Shown: positions 1 to 8,918 of the stretch, in pieces | How the letters are laid out: each line of letters opens with the position of its first letter | How positions within the stretch are numbered: position 1 is the first letter of the stretch | From: Sulfuritalea sp. | GTDB lineage: Bacteria > Pseudomonadota > Gammaproteobacteria > Burkholderiales > Rhodocyclaceae | Direction of reading: 5' to 3' | Assembly (NCBI GenBank): GCA_016708585.1 | Contig: JADJFK010000014.1 | Coordinates: forward strand, 1 to 64,000 | DNA length: 64,000 bases | Made by a program: the position numbers and the translations under genes | The notes under the pieces: generated by a model | Databases searched by the model: none | What the model was told of the DNA's origin: nothing | Seen by the model: only the letters and a program-made list of their open reading frames with translations

Positions 1-271
1 GTCATGCAGGTCTGGATGCCGCGCCTGAGGGGAGTTCAAGCCGCAGATGATCTTCATCTCGGCCGGTTTCGACGGGCACTACGAAGACGACATGGGCGGC
101 CCCAGGGCTGCTCGAGAAGGATTACGCCTGGTGCACCGAGGAACTGATGAAGCCGGCAGCGGAATTTTCCGACAAGCGCATCGTTTCCATGCTCGAGGGC
201 GGCTACGTGATGACCTCGCTGGCGCGCAGCGTCGGCGCCCATCTTTCTTGCGCGACTGGCCCGATCTCTAG
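1..271 (+). CDS. Histone deacetylase-family protein, 3' end only, frameshifted
   Basis: This is the C-terminal part of a zinc-dependent deacetylase of the HDAC/acetoin-utilization family; the 5' part lies off the left edge. The frame from 47 reads MIFISAGFDGHYEDDMGG, the family motif with the metal-binding Asp. After about position 105 the family sequence continues in another frame (EKDYAWCTEEL, then SMLEGGY), and it probably ends at the stop at 269-271 after a second frame change. The motifs make the family clear. The indels are more likely sequencing errors than decay, because the neighbouring lysC has the same problem. Confidence 0.7.
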
Positions 272-352
272 ACGCTGTTTGCTCGGAAATAGGGGCGGGT
301 GAGGTAGAATTCCGCCCTCTTTCGTGTTTCCAACGTTTAACCGGATGAATTC

Positions 353-1569
353 ATGGCGTTGATCGTTCAAAAATATGGCGGCACCTCGGTGGGCAATTCC
401 GGAGCGCATCAGGAATGACGCCCAGCGTGTTGCCAGGTTCCAGCTCAGGGTCACCAGGTGGTGGTCGTCGTTTCAGCGATGAGGCGGAGAAACCAACAGA
501 CTGATCGCGCTGGGCAGAAGTGCAGGCCAACCGGGAGCCGCGCGAGTTGGACATGGTGATGTCCACCGGCGAGCAGGTCACCATCGGTCTGCTGGCCATG
601 GCGCTCAAAGACATCGGCTGCCAGGCGAAAAGCTACACCGGCGGCCAGGTCAAGGTGCTGACTGACGCCACCTTCACCAAGGCCCGCATTCTGGCGATCG
701 ATGAGGCCAACATGCGTCGCGACCTTGATGCCGGCAACGTCATCGTTGTCGCCGGCTTCCAGGAGTCGATGACGGCAACATCACGACTTTGGGGCGTGGC
801 GGCTCTGACACCTCTGCCGTCGCGATGGCCGCTGCGCTGAAGGCCGACGAGTGCCAGATCTACACCGACGTCGATGGCGTCTACACGACTGATCCCCGCG
901 TCGTGCGGAAGCCGCAACTGGATACCATCACCTTCGAGGAGATGCTGGAAATGGCCAGCCTTGGCTCCAAGGTGTTGCAGATCCGCTCGGTCGAATTCGC
1001 CGGCAAGTACAAGGTCAAACTGCGCGTTCTTTCCAGCTTCCAGGACGAAGGGGAAGGCACGCTGATCACTGTTGAGGAAGACAAGAACATGGAACAACCA
1101 ATCATCTCCGGCATCGCATTCAACCGCGACGAAGCAAAGCTGACCATGCTCGGCGTTCCCGACAAGCCGGGCATCGCCTACCAGATCCTGGGGGCCATTG
1201 CAGACGCCAACATCGATGTCGACGTGATCATCCAGAACGTCGGCCACGATGGCATGACCGACCTGTCCTTCACCGTCAATCGCGGCGAGTTCGCCAGGCG
1301 ACTGCCATCCTGGAAGACGTCAAGGTCAAGCTTGACACGCGCGAAATCACCGGCGACAACAAGATCTGCAAGGTTTCCGCGGTAGGTGTCGGCATGCGCT
1401 CGCATCCGGGGTCGCCAGCCAGATGTTCAAGGCACTCGCTGACGAGGGCATAAACATCAAGATGATCTCGACTTCCGAAATCAAGATATCCGTCGTCCTC
1501 GACGAAAAGTATCTCGAGCTGGCCGTCCGTGTGCTACACCGCACGTTCGGCCTCGATCAACAAATTTGA
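353..1569 (+). CDS. lysC: Aspartate kinase (frameshifted in this sequence)
   Basis: Aspartokinase makes aspartyl phosphate, the first step to lysine, threonine and methionine. The ATG at 353 gives MALIVQKYGGTSVG, the family N-terminus. Kinase segments follow (STGEQVTIGLLA, GRGGSDTSAVA), then two C-terminal ACT domains (about 1085-1569) and the ending RTFGLDQQI. The span is 1217 nt, not a multiple of three, and the reading frame changes near 405, 480, 775 and 1300. Once corrected, all conserved segments are present and in order at the usual length of about 405 residues, so sequencing error is likelier than a pseudogene. It lies 50 bp upstream of tRNA-Ser. Confidence 0.9.
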
Positions 1570-1620
1570 CCGCAGGGCGTGAAGGTTATATCATCCGCGC
1601 CTTCGTTGAAGTCTGGATCC

Positions 1621-1714
1621 GGAGACGTGGCCGAGAGGTCGAAGGCACTCCCCTGCTAAGGGAGCATACGGGCATAAACCTGTATCGAGGGTTCGAATCC
1701 CTCCGTCTCCGCCA
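1621..1714 (+). tRNA. tRNA-Ser (anticodon GCU)
   Basis: The acceptor stem pairs GGAGACG at 1621-1627 with CGTCTCC at 1704-1710, followed by the discriminator G and an encoded CCA at 1712-1714. The anticodon loop reads CTGCTAA, giving anticodon GCU. There is a long variable arm typical of class II tRNA-Ser and a T-loop GTTCGAATC. The 3' end is the attachment site of the neighbouring integrated element, which keeps the tRNA sequence intact. Confidence 0.95.
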
Positions 1715-1715
1715 G
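1701..1715 (+). repeat. Attachment site attL (tRNA-proximal)
   Basis: The 15 bases CTCCGTCTCCGCCAG at the tRNA-Ser 3' end recur exactly at 12003-12017. Direct duplication of a tRNA 3' end on either side of an integrase-bearing segment is the standard signature of tyrosine-integrase insertion. Confidence 0.85.
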
Positions 1716-1725
1716 CAATAAAGGC

Positions 1726-1756
1726 AAAGCCCTGTTTATTCAGGGCTTTTTCTTTT
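1726..1756 (+). terminator. Rho-independent terminator after tRNA-Ser (element side)
   Basis: AAAGCCCTG at 1726-1734 pairs with CAGGGCTTT at 1741-1749 around a 6-nt loop, followed by a T-rich tract. It lies inside the integrated element, so the element supplies a new terminator for the tRNA; the former one now lies at 12047-12092. Confidence 0.8.
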
Positions 1757-1816
1757 TGTCCGGTAAGCGTGTAACCATTTGTGTAACCATTCGGCACAAG
1801 TTACCGCGCCGGCTTC

Positions 1817-2137
1817 ATCGCCGACGCCGCCCCGCTGCGGCCTTGTGCTCGATCTCGGCGAGCACGTCGCTATCCCGTCCCCTCAGCCGTGGGGGTCGTC
1901 CTCGAGGTCGCCAAAGCAACGATAGAGCGCTGGCCCCAGGGTATCGGCGAAGCCGTCAAGCTGGTCGTTGCAGTTTTCGATCTTGCCCGCGATGACCAGG
2001 CGCACCAGGTCGGCAATCTCGGCATGCACAAGGCCTGCGGCGGCATCGCTCCCGCGTTTCTGGCATGCTGTAATGGCAATCTGTGTTACGAGGCGGCACG
2101 CGCTGTAAATGCCCTGCTGGCGGTCACGGGCAGCCAT
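1817..2137 (-). CDS. Hypothetical satellite protein
   Basis: The ATG at 2137 opens a protein starting MAARDRQQGIYSACRLVTQ. The frame stops at 1883, but the next frame continues with protein-like sequence (GRDSDVLAEIEHKAAAG) to a stop near 1817, so one base is probably missing around 1880. It starts 13 nt after the stop of the gene at 2150-2344 and is the last gene of the leftward operon. No family recognised; the sequence is mostly helical. Confidence 0.5.
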
Positions 2138-2149
2138 TGGCCGAAAGGC

Positions 2150-2344
2150 TCAATCGCGCGGCGGGCGTGGGGGTCTGAGGTTGTCGGCGGTCAGGTACCG
2201 CAACTTGATTACGGACACGTCGACGCCAGGGCCGGAGACGTGCCAGGCATTGCCATTGAAAATAGCCCTTAGGCCACGACGCGCGATCTCATGCGCCATT
2301 GGGCGATCGTAGGGCGGCAGATCGGCGATTTCGGCGGGTGTCAT
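2150..2344 (-). CDS. Small hypothetical satellite protein (64 aa)
   Basis: It starts MTPAEIADLPPYDRPMAHEIA and ends with a Pro/Arg-rich tail. An ATG with purine-rich sequence upstream and a tight link to the next gene support it as real. No family recognised. Confidence 0.5.
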   Translation of the reverse strand: MTPAEIADLPPYDRPMAHEIARRGLRAIFNGNAWHVSGPGVDVSVIKLRYLTADNLRPPRPPRD

Positions 2345-2433
2345 CTTGCTCTCTGTAGGGGTGCCGCGTCAGTGGGTGAAAGGCTGGTGACCTCCGGCCC
2401 TCGCGAGGTCCGGACACTGACGCGGCGAAACGG

Positions 2434-3005
2434 TTACTTGGACAGATTGCGGCGGGCCAAATAAATGCTTTTGCGCCGGCCGTGGTAGGTGGGTTGGCCG
2501 GCTTGACTACCCGCGCCGCCGGCTTCGTTGGCTTCTTTGGCGCAGGCTTGCGCCCTGCATAGGCTGCGGTTACGACGGCGGCGGGCTTGTCGTCTTCGCG
2601 CGGCGGGGAGCTATCGTCAGACTGAGTGGCGATAGCGGCGGCGGCGATCAGCTCGATGCACTTGTCAAAATCCTGGCCGGTTGGGGCGGGCTTGGCTTGC
2701 AATTTCGTCCAGGCGTCCTCTGCAGCCTCGTAGCGAGCCTTGAAGACCTTGTCTTCCAGATCGAAGGGCTCGACCTTTTCAAGGGCCTCCCATGCGGCGC
2801 CGATGAATCCTTTGATGTCCAGGCCAGGAAGGAATGCCAGCCGCTCGAATAGGCCGGTGTCTGACGTCATCCCCGTCTTCACCCTGTCGGTGATCTCGCC
2901 AGCGCGGCGCAGGCGATCGAGGGCAGCAGGGGGAATGCCGCCCTTGCGGCGCAGCGATTCGGCGGCGCCAGGAAGATGCGCGCCCGTGGCTGATTTCGTG
3001 GTCAT
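2434..3005 (-). CDS. Hypothetical satellite protein with Lys/Pro/Ala-rich C-terminus, frameshifted
   Basis: I place the start at the ATG at 3003-3005 (MTTKSATGAHLPGAAESL), which has AAGGAG about 10 nt upstream. The first 130 residues are folded-looking and helical; a linker rich in Lys, Pro and Ala follows. The uncorrected frame runs on to 2289 with implausible composition, while the neighbouring frame gives KSIYLARRNLSK and a stop at 2434-2436, so a single-base indel near 2470 is likely. No known family; possibly a nucleic-acid-binding protein, judging only from the basic tail. Confidence 0.5.
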
Positions 3006-3533
3006 ATAGTCCGTACTCCTTCGCGATTTCGTCAGGAATGCCCAGGACACAAACAGGGTCGGCGCCGACGCGGCGCTCTATGGCGTTGCCGCGCATTTCC
3101 TCGGCCGCGATCAGCACTTCCTCCTCTCTCTCCAGGGCGCGCAGCTCGCGGCGTAGTTGCCCGATGCGGGCGGCGCGGTCGGCATCATCCATGGCCGGCG
3201 GTAGGTCAGGCGCCAGCAGCTTGATCTCGGCTTGCAGGTCGTCGAGCGTTTGTCGCCCGGGTGGGCAGCCAGCATGCCCAGGGCAAGCTCGCCAACGGCG
3301 CCGGGGTGAAAGCCGACGGCGGCGGACAAAGTGACCTCGTTTTCAGTTCTGGCTGTTAACAGCGTGGCCGCCAGGTTGCCGACTTTTCGCCGGTAGGATT
3401 CGGCCAACTCGGAAACCCGATTGCGCACCGCGTCGATGCCGCGCTCGGGGGGCCATCCGCATTCGTTCGCGGCGGCAAGTTCGGATTGCTTGATGGCGAT
3501 CTCGCCGCGCAGCTTGTCGATTTTCTGGCTCAT
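3003..3533 (-). CDS. Hypothetical coiled-coil satellite protein, frameshifted
   Basis: It starts MSQKIDKLRGEIAIKQSELAAANECG, a coiled-coil-like start at 3533. The frame degrades near 3240, and the continuing protein appears in the adjacent frame from 3192 (MDDADRAARIGQLRRELRAL), so one base is probably missing near 3240. The exact C-terminus is unclear; it reaches the start of the next gene near 3003. The amino end overlaps the stop of the gene at 3530. Phage proteins of this composition are common; no function can be assigned. Confidence 0.45.
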
Positions 3534-3910
3534 AAATAAACCTCCTCGCGAGAAAATAAACCGAGCTTGACCAGAGCCTCGCCGCAGCTGGTCGCCAAGA
3601 CTGCGGCCGATTGGTGCTTGGCCGATGCGACGGCGCGGGCTACCAGAATGGGCTCGATCTGCGCAGCGATGCGGGTGATCTCGACTTCATGGGCTGCGAT
3701 GCGCGCCAGGACGCGCTGGTTATCGCCGTCATGGGCGGCGCCAAACCGGTGGGGCTCGCTAATCATCCGCTCATGCTCGCGGCGGTCGGCGAGCAGTTGC
3801 GTCAAGCGCTCGCTATACGAAACCGCGCCCGAGCTCAGCCCACGCGCGGTGGCTGCCAGGGCAAGGAACTTGCCCAGGGCGGCGGGTTTCCAGGATTCGT
3901 CTTTAGCCAT
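3530..3910 (-). CDS. Hypothetical satellite protein
   Basis: The chosen start is the internal Met of MAKDESWKPAALGKFLAL at 3910, because it overlaps the end of the upstream gene (stop near 3903). It is a helical, charged protein of about 126 residues ending REEVYL. Its stop overlaps the start of the next gene at 3533, which supports translational coupling. No family recognised. Confidence 0.55.
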   Translation of the reverse strand: MAKDESWKPAALGKFLALAATARGLSSGAVSYSERLTQLLADRREHERMISEPHRFGAAHDGDNQRVLARIAAHEVEITRIAAQIEPILVARAVASAKHQSAAVLATSCGEALVKLGLFSREEVYL

Positions 3911-4124
3911 TGGGTGTGTCCTTTTGGGTGAGGCTTTCGAGCCAGGCGCGAAATTCAGCGGCGGGAACGTAGCGGCCACGCTCGGAAAGCTGGAGAACGC
4001 GAACAGGGATAACGCCCGCGTGCGATGCGGCCTCGAATGCGTCGGGGGTCAGTCCGGCCCTCCTGGCTGCAGGTCCCAGGCGATAAAGGCCGGGCGCGTC
4101 GGCATGCTGCGGCTTTCGTGTCAT
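3903..4124 (-). CDS. Small DNA-binding-like satellite protein (73 aa)
   Basis: The segment LYRLGPAARRAGLTPDAFEAA resembles the helix-turn-helix of excisionase or MerR-type small proteins. It overlaps the following gene by 8 nt. The role could be regulation or excision; this is inferred from the HTH-like segment only. Confidence 0.5.
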   Translation of the reverse strand: MTRKPQHADAPGLYRLGPAARRAGLTPDAFEAASHAGVIPVRVLQLSERGRYVPAAEFRAWLESLTQKDTPNG

Positions 4125-4193
4125 GTGTTTAGCCTTTTGAAATTGATGGGCCCATTCTGCATTTTTTCGATTAGCGCGCCCTGTTAGCGGATT

Positions 4194-4706
4194 TCAGCTA
4201 GTCCCCGGCTGTTCGGCGAGGGCTGCGAGCCGGTCGGCGAGGGTTTGCAACAGGTCAGGAACGCCATCCTCGAGGATCTCCCGGGTCTGGACTTCGTCGG
4301 AAGCGGCGGCGATTTTCCCGGCGACTGACGCGGGAAACGCGCGCGCCATCGCCAGGATAAGGGCGCTCGCTTCGTTGGCTGCAGCGCGAACCGCAGCCGC
4401 GTCGACCAGCTTCGCCAGCATCAGGCGCGCCTCGCGTTCGGCCGTCAGTGCCTCGTAGGTCACGCGGCGGGCGCGCTGAAGCTGGAAATTGTGTTCTGGG
4501 TGTTTCCAGGCGGAAACCGGCGGCGGTGCCAGATCGGCCTGGCTGGCCTGCCCGCCCTGCGTTTCAGCGAGGCGCCACAAGCTGCCGTCCACGTCGACCT
4601 TGCCGTCGGCAGTCAGGACCAGCCGGCCGGCCTTCTTCAAGCGGGTGACGCTGGCCGGGCTGCAGCCAAGGTGCCTGGCGAATTCGGATAACGCCATCGT
4701 CAGCAT
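4194..4706 (-). CDS. Terminase small subunit-like protein of the satellite
   Basis: A 170-residue protein with an N-terminal helix-turn-helix (ALSEFARHLGCSPASVTRLK, residues about 5-24) like the Nu1/TerS family that recognises packaging sites. It then has a linker and a long helical C-terminal half. The architecture matches the prophage small subunit at 33137-33685: HTH, low-complexity linker, and a helical block of about 80 residues with similar spacing. No large subunit is present in this element, so it would have to work with a terminase supplied by another phage. Its start overlaps the end of the orphan IS5-domain gene. Confidence 0.6.
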   Translation of the reverse strand: MLTMALSEFARHLGCSPASVTRLKKAGRLVLTADGKVDVDGSLWRLAETQGGQASQADLAPPPVSAWKHPEHNFQLQRARRVTYEALTAEREARLMLAKLVDAAAVRAAANEASALILAMARAFPASVAGKIAAASDEVQTREILEDGVPDLLQTLADRLAALAEQPGTS

Positions 4707-5158
4707 TGAATTCCTTTCGTGGGCATGATGCGCAATACCGGCTCGCGGATCTGGCCCAGGCGCAGATCGGCGCCGGCCGAAATCAAGGCGTCGCTGACCG
4801 CCAGGCGGAAGGCATCACCCGGGACGCGGTCGACCAGCAGCCGAAAGTTACGGATTGCCGTAGCCCCGGGTGGGCGCGGCCGCCAGGGGTCGATGCCGAC
4901 GAACGAGGCGGCGCTGTGAGCGTCGAGCAGCAGATCCTCGCCCGATTCGTCGCTCACGCCGAAAATGAACTGTAGAACCCAAACCCGGACCATCAGGCGC
5001 AGCGGGTACGGTGGCCGGCCGCTGGCCGGCGCCGGATACAGCGGCGCGGCCAGGCTTTCCAGTTCGTGCCAGGGCAAGATTGAATCCAGGCGCTCGAGCA
5101 GGCGAGCCCGCCTAGGCTTGCGGCCCCTAGGCCAGGAAATGGTTGTGAACAGGCTCAT
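4700..5158 (-). CDS. Orphan IS5-type transposase N-terminal domain (DUF772-like)
   Basis: The product matches the N-terminal DUF772 part of IS5 transposases: LDSILPWHELESLAAPLYP, then GRPPYPLRLMVRVWVLQFIFG, then a region resembling the ETTILNFR motif. The DDE catalytic domain is entirely absent; the frame stops after about 152 residues and its stop overlaps the start of the terminase-like gene. The ATG at 5158 has GAGGG 7 nt upstream and is preferred over 5185. It is either a remnant frozen in the operon or a domesticated DNA-binding domain. Confidence 0.65.
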   Translation of the reverse strand: MSLFTTISWPRGRKPRRARLLERLDSILPWHELESLAAPLYPAPASGRPPYPLRLMVRVWVLQFIFGVSDESGEDLLLDAHSAASFVGIDPWRPRPPGATAIRNFRLLVDRVPGDAFRLAVSDALISAGADLRLGQIREPVLRIMPTKGIQC

Positions 5159-5218
5159 GGCTGATCCCTCAAAAATCGGTTTCATGGTGGGATACCCGGT
5201 TTACCTGAAAGGGGTTCC

Positions 5219-5748
5219 CTAAGTTTGAGAGCCACTGACTACCTGCTTTTCGAGCCTCTGACCCTCGTGCGGCGGAAAACGTACAGGGACCCCGTACCAC
5301 GCCAGCAACAGCGCCTCAGCCCTGCCGTCGTCCTTGACGCGGGTCAGGTGGTGGGCGGCATCGGGTAATCGTTGCTTGGCGGTGGCGATGCTGACGCGCT
5401 TGTCGGCGCCAGCAGGGATACCGGCCGCACGCTTCCATACCTGTGGCTGCACGATGGCGTGAGGGACTCGCAGCGCAGCCAGCACACCCAAGACGGAACC
5501 GAAAGAATGGCCGAAGCTGAACGCGCCCGTAGCGCCTTCTCCAGGCCTTGCGCCGACACGCTCCACGACGCAGAAGGCTGGCGCATTTTGGCGCAGCAAT
5601 TCAGCCAGGGCGGCGGCATCGATGGCGCGCCGGCCGGTACTGGTCGGCAGGGTCGGCATATCGAAGACGTGGGCGAAGGTGCCATCCTCATGCACGAAGC
5701 CGACCGCCCAGACAAGCCTGGGTCAATGCCGGCGTAGGTCGGCTTCAT
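5219..5748 (-). CDS. RuvC-like Holliday junction resolvase of the satellite, frameshifted
   Basis: The start MKPTYAGIDPGLSG holds the RuvC-fold first acidic motif (GIDPG). After one lost base near 5705 the protein continues in the next frame (VGFVHEDGTFAHVFDMPTLP), then FCVVERVGARPGEG with the second acidic residue, and KDDGRAEALLLAWYG with the C-terminal acidic pair. The span of 530 nt is not a multiple of three. The ATG overlaps the stop of the exonuclease gene (ATGA). It would cut branched DNA during replication or packaging. Confidence 0.7.
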
Positions 5749-6462
5749 GCTGCGGCCTCGGCGGTGCTTTCCCAATTCATCCGGCGCCAGCACTCACGGG
5801 TGGCGAGCACGTCGGCGGCGTTGTACTTGGCGATGCGGTCAAGCTCGCCAGCCAGCCAGGCGTCGTAGACCTTGCTGCCGTCAAGGTCGCCTTTCGGTGA
5901 CTGGATGCCTAGGGCGCTGCACAGGCGGTCGAGGCTGATCGTGTCCTTGAATCCCGACCAGGTGCGCATGGTGCAGGCGTAGTCCTTGCCTTCGCGGGCG
6001 TTGGGGCCCGGCACCTTGAACGGGGGGCGGACGCCGAGGATGATGCTGCGACGCCACACGAAGCCGAGGTCGAAGGTCGCGTTGTGGGCGATGAAGTAGG
6101 GCGAGTCTTCCCACAACTCTGTGCCCCGTTGATCGCGGATGGCGTGCAGCTTGAAATGCGCCGACAGTTGGCCGAAGAAGCGCTGCAGCATTAGGCGCTC
6201 GCTTTCGTCCTTGCCGCGGATCACGGTACTGGCCTCGGTCATGTCGTCGTCGCACCAGCTGAGGCTGATCAGTTCGCCGACCGAGGCGTCGAAGGATTGC
6301 TTGCGCAAGGCTTCATCGATTGCTGTCGGTGCGTCGGTCTCCACCAGGCAGCGATGCTCTCCGGTTTCTTGAAGGTTGCCGGGGTTTGATGGTGGCCTTG
6401 ACCAGATCGCGGGCGTCCGGTGCCTGGCTCGGTACGGTCTCAACGTCGAAGTAAATTCGCAT
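5745..6462 (-). CDS. DnaQ-like 3'-5' exonuclease of the satellite, frameshifted
   Basis: The start MRIYFDVETVPSQ at 6462 holds the ExoI motif (D-x-E). FIAHNATFDLGFV is ExoII and YNAADVLATRE is ExoIII, so all catalytic acidic residues are present and the family is predicted PolB-like/DnaQ exonucleases. The reading frame changes near 6380. The span of 718 nt is not a multiple of three. It lies 11 nt after the SSB-like gene and overlaps the resolvase by 4 nt, so it belongs to the replication operon. Confidence 0.75.
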
Positions 6463-6472
6463 GGCCGGATCC

Positions 6473-7076
6473 TCAGAACGGAATGTCGTCGCCGAGGTCG
6501 TCGGCAGCTGCTGCCAGTGAGGCGGCCGCGCCAGCTTCGGCCTTCCGGCGAGAGGCGGATCTGATCTTGCACGCGCTCGGACAGCTTGGCGAAGACGTCG
6601 AGGTCGGGCTTACCGAGGTCGAATGACAGGATCTCGGTCTCGTTCGGCGGGCAGACCATGCCTTTTGGCAGGCTCATGATCGAGGCGATATTGGCGAAGG
6701 TGCGATCGGCTTTGGTGGCGTGGGTGACGCTTACCAGGCAGGGCTTTCCGAGGATGTTGGCGACGTTGAAGCCGGCCAGTTCCTCCGGGGTGAAATCCCG
6801 CCCCCGCCAGCTGGCGAGGTCTTTCCGCAACGAGGCTTTTTCGTGCAGGCTCGCGGTGTAGCGCTTGCTCAGGACGAAGGCCTCGCCATCATCACGGCGA
6901 GTCTCGCCGTCGCAGATCTCGAACTGGAGCAGCACCTTGTGGGCGTGCTTGATCTCGCCCAGGTAGTCGGTCTCCTGGGTGCCGAGGTCGGCGACCAGGA
7001 TGCAGCGGGCCGGATAGGTGCCCGCGGGGCAGGGGGTGTAGTTGACGCTGGCGGTCTCGGTAATGGTCAGGCTCAT
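6473..7076 (-). CDS. Phage SSB-like single-stranded DNA-binding protein, frameshifted near its end
   Basis: The ATG at 7076 gives MSLTITETASVNYTPCPAGTYPA, followed by a beta-rich region (VLLQFEICDGETRRDDGE). After correcting one base near 6555, the C-terminus becomes Ala-rich and ends DDLGDDIPF, which is the acidic tip that bacterial SSB proteins use to recruit partner enzymes. I infer an SSB-type role from this tip, the size and the position between the helicase and exonuclease genes; the body does not closely match E. coli SSB. Confidence 0.6.
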
Positions 7077-7400
7077 TTCGGCTTCTCCGGATGGATGAAT
7101 GGGGGTCTCGGTCTGGTCTCGGTCTGGTTCGGTCTGTGCTGCCCGGTGCAGAAAATAGGCGCGGGCGGCGGGGTCGTTTTTGCACTTGGAAAGGACGGTA
7201 TTGATGGTCGCGGGGTCGGTTTCGCCGATGGCGGAAAGCCAGGCGGTGATTGCGTCAATCTCTTCCCGAAATTTCCCGAAATGTCCCGTTTCGGTCTTTT
7301 CCCGTTGTCTTCCTGTTCCCGAAATTTCCCGCCTCCCCCTATAAGGGGGAGGGGGGTTTTCGGGAAACCGGGCGGGAACACTCAGGAGATCCATAACCAC
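7077..7400 (-). CDS. Small hypothetical segment upstream of, and in frame with, the SSB-like gene
   Basis: The ATG at 7400 overlaps the end of the helicase gene. The last 60 residues (EIDAITAWLSAIGETDPATI and DPAARAYFLHRAAQ) look like a genuine small phage protein. No stop separates it from the SSB-like gene in this sequence, so it is either fused to it or lost its stop through an indel. Confidence 0.4.
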
Positions 7401-8503
7401 CCCTCGCTGTGCTTGATAAGGCCTTTGCTGATCAGTCCGGTGATGGCTTCCCGCATGCGCTCAGTCTGCCGTTTCTGGTCAGTCGGGAGGCGGCCTCGCA
7501 CCTGGTCGATGGCGTCGGTCAGGTTGATGCATGGGCGAGTGGCTGGGGCGTCGGCCATACCGAACTGCCGGGAGTTCTTGAGCAGGTCGCCCAGGGCATC
7601 CCAGACAATCTTCTGATTGCCACCGGAAGGCACCTTGGCTCGGCGTACAGCATCCCCGGTCGCTTCGGTCGCCTCAACGATGCAACTGCTGATTTCGTCT
7701 CCATCGTCGTCAGTGCCGAGCACCACGCGGCGCAGGGCGAAGGGGTGGATCCGGCCGCCCTCGCCATCCTTGACCTTGCGAGCAGTCCATTGGCGCGGAC
7801 TGCCATCCCGGCCACCTGAGACCTCAATGGCGGCATCAATGGCGCCAATCAGGGACGGATGGCCGCGCATCCCGCGGCCAGCGTCTTTGCCGGTGTGGTG
7901 AATCAGCACCACCAGCCCATCAGTTTTCTCCTGAATACGCTTGCAGGCGGAAATGGCCCGGGTCATGTCTTCGCCTGAGTTCTCATCCATGCCGACCGTT
8001 GCTTGTGCAAAGGTATCGATGATGATCATGGCGCCGGCCAGCCCAGCCTCGGCGATCGTCTCGACCAGCGCATGCTCATCGTGAAGGCTGACCAGGCTCA
8101 TGTCGGATTCGATCAGGTGTAGATCTCCGACCGGCCCGACTTCACGGATGTGTGCCGTGAAGCGCTGGCTCACGCCATGGATGCCCTCGAGGACGATGTA
8201 CACCACAGGCGCTTGCCCGACGTGATAGCCAAACCACTCAGTGCCCGTGCTGATTGCGCCCATCATGGAAATTGCGAGGAAGGTCTTCCCGCTTCCGGAT
8301 GGCCCGAAGATGGCGGCGATACCTTTGCGCGGCCAAAGGTTCTTGATCAGCCATGGCGCCGGTTGCCGCTGCAGCAGGTCGGCGACGGTGAGTAGCCTGA
8401 AGCGCTTTTGGTGGAGGTTGCCAGTACGTTTTGCGGACAGGCCGGGGAAGAGGCTTTGGGGCTCGCTCTCATAGGCTGCCTGGCTGTAGATGTTAGCGGT
8501 CAC
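7382..8503 (-). CDS. RepA-type AAA ATPase / replicative helicase
   Basis: A 373-residue AAA_25/RepA-family protein. Walker A is GPSGSGKTF (about residues 68-76), Walker B is AMIIIDTFAQ, and LVVLIHHTGKDAGRGMRG follows as in hexameric RepA/DnaB-like helicases. It probably unwinds the element's origin together with the primase-like protein encoded just upstream (overlap of 11 nt at 8493-8503). The frame is intact, which is rare in this element. Confidence 0.8.
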   Translation of the reverse strand: MTANIYSQAAYESEPQSLFPGLSAKRTGNLHQKRFRLLTVADLLQRQPAPWLIKNLWPRKGIAAIFGPSGSGKTFLAISMMGAISTGTEWFGYHVGQAPVVYIVLEGIHGVSQRFTAHIREVGPVGDLHLIESDMSLVSLHDEHALVETIAEAGLAGAMIIIDTFAQATVGMDENSGEDMTRAISACKRIQEKTDGLVVLIHHTGKDAGRGMRGHPSLIGAIDAAIEVSGGRDGSPRQWTARKVKDGEGGRIHPFALRRVVLGTDDDGDEISSCIVEATEATGDAVRRAKVPSGGNQKIVWDALGDLLKNSRQFGMADAPATRPCINLTDAIDQVRGRLPTDQKRQTERMREAITGLISKGLIKHSEGWLWIS

Positions 8504-8918
8504 GGATTACTCCCAGGCCGGCAGCCGACAAGGCGCCATTGACACGCTCGAGGGCGACCACAAGGCGCCCCCGATCCAAGGCCTCGCCAGCCATCATCGC
8601 GGCTCCGATCGCGAGCATGACGGTGCCCTCGAATGCGACGGCGCGGAGACAGTCGCTAGCCGGAAATGCTCGGCGCTCTGACCTGGCGTGACCAGTGATC
8701 GGCTCGGGGAAGAGGTCTTGCATGCTCAAGCCGACTGCGGCGACGATCTCGTGCACGCTGTCGCCCCCGAAGTCGTGGAGCAACAGCCGGCCGTCGTCAA
8801 GCTCACGCCAAGTGCCGGACATGTTGCGGTCGCTGCGTGTCGGCACACGGAAGAGGCCGTGGTCTGGGCCGGTGCGCTTGTGGTCGACCAGGGCGAGAAA
8901 CTTGTCGCGCGCGCTCAT
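8493..8918 (-). CDS. Primase-like protein, zinc-finger-less CHC2-type N-domain
   Basis: A 141-residue protein whose segment GTWRELDDGRLLLHDFGGDS, then AAVGLSMQDLFPEP, follows the pattern of the CHC2/primase N-terminal domain in phage virulence-type primases. The usual zinc-binding cysteines are not visible. It overlaps both neighbours and is followed by the helicase gene, the usual primase-helicase order. The polymerase core is absent, so it may be only an accessory or a reduced form. Confidence 0.5.
   Translation of the reverse strand: MSARDKFLALVDHKRTGPDHGLFRVPTRSDRNMSGTWRELDDGRLLLHDFGGDSVHEIVAAVGLSMQDLFPEPITGHARSERRAFPASDCLRAVAFEGTVMLAIGAAMMAGEALDRGRLVVALERVNGALSAAGLGVIRDR

Noticed and set aside
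1591..1797. Open frame across tRNA-Ser on the minus strand
   Set aside because: It is the tRNA read in antisense.
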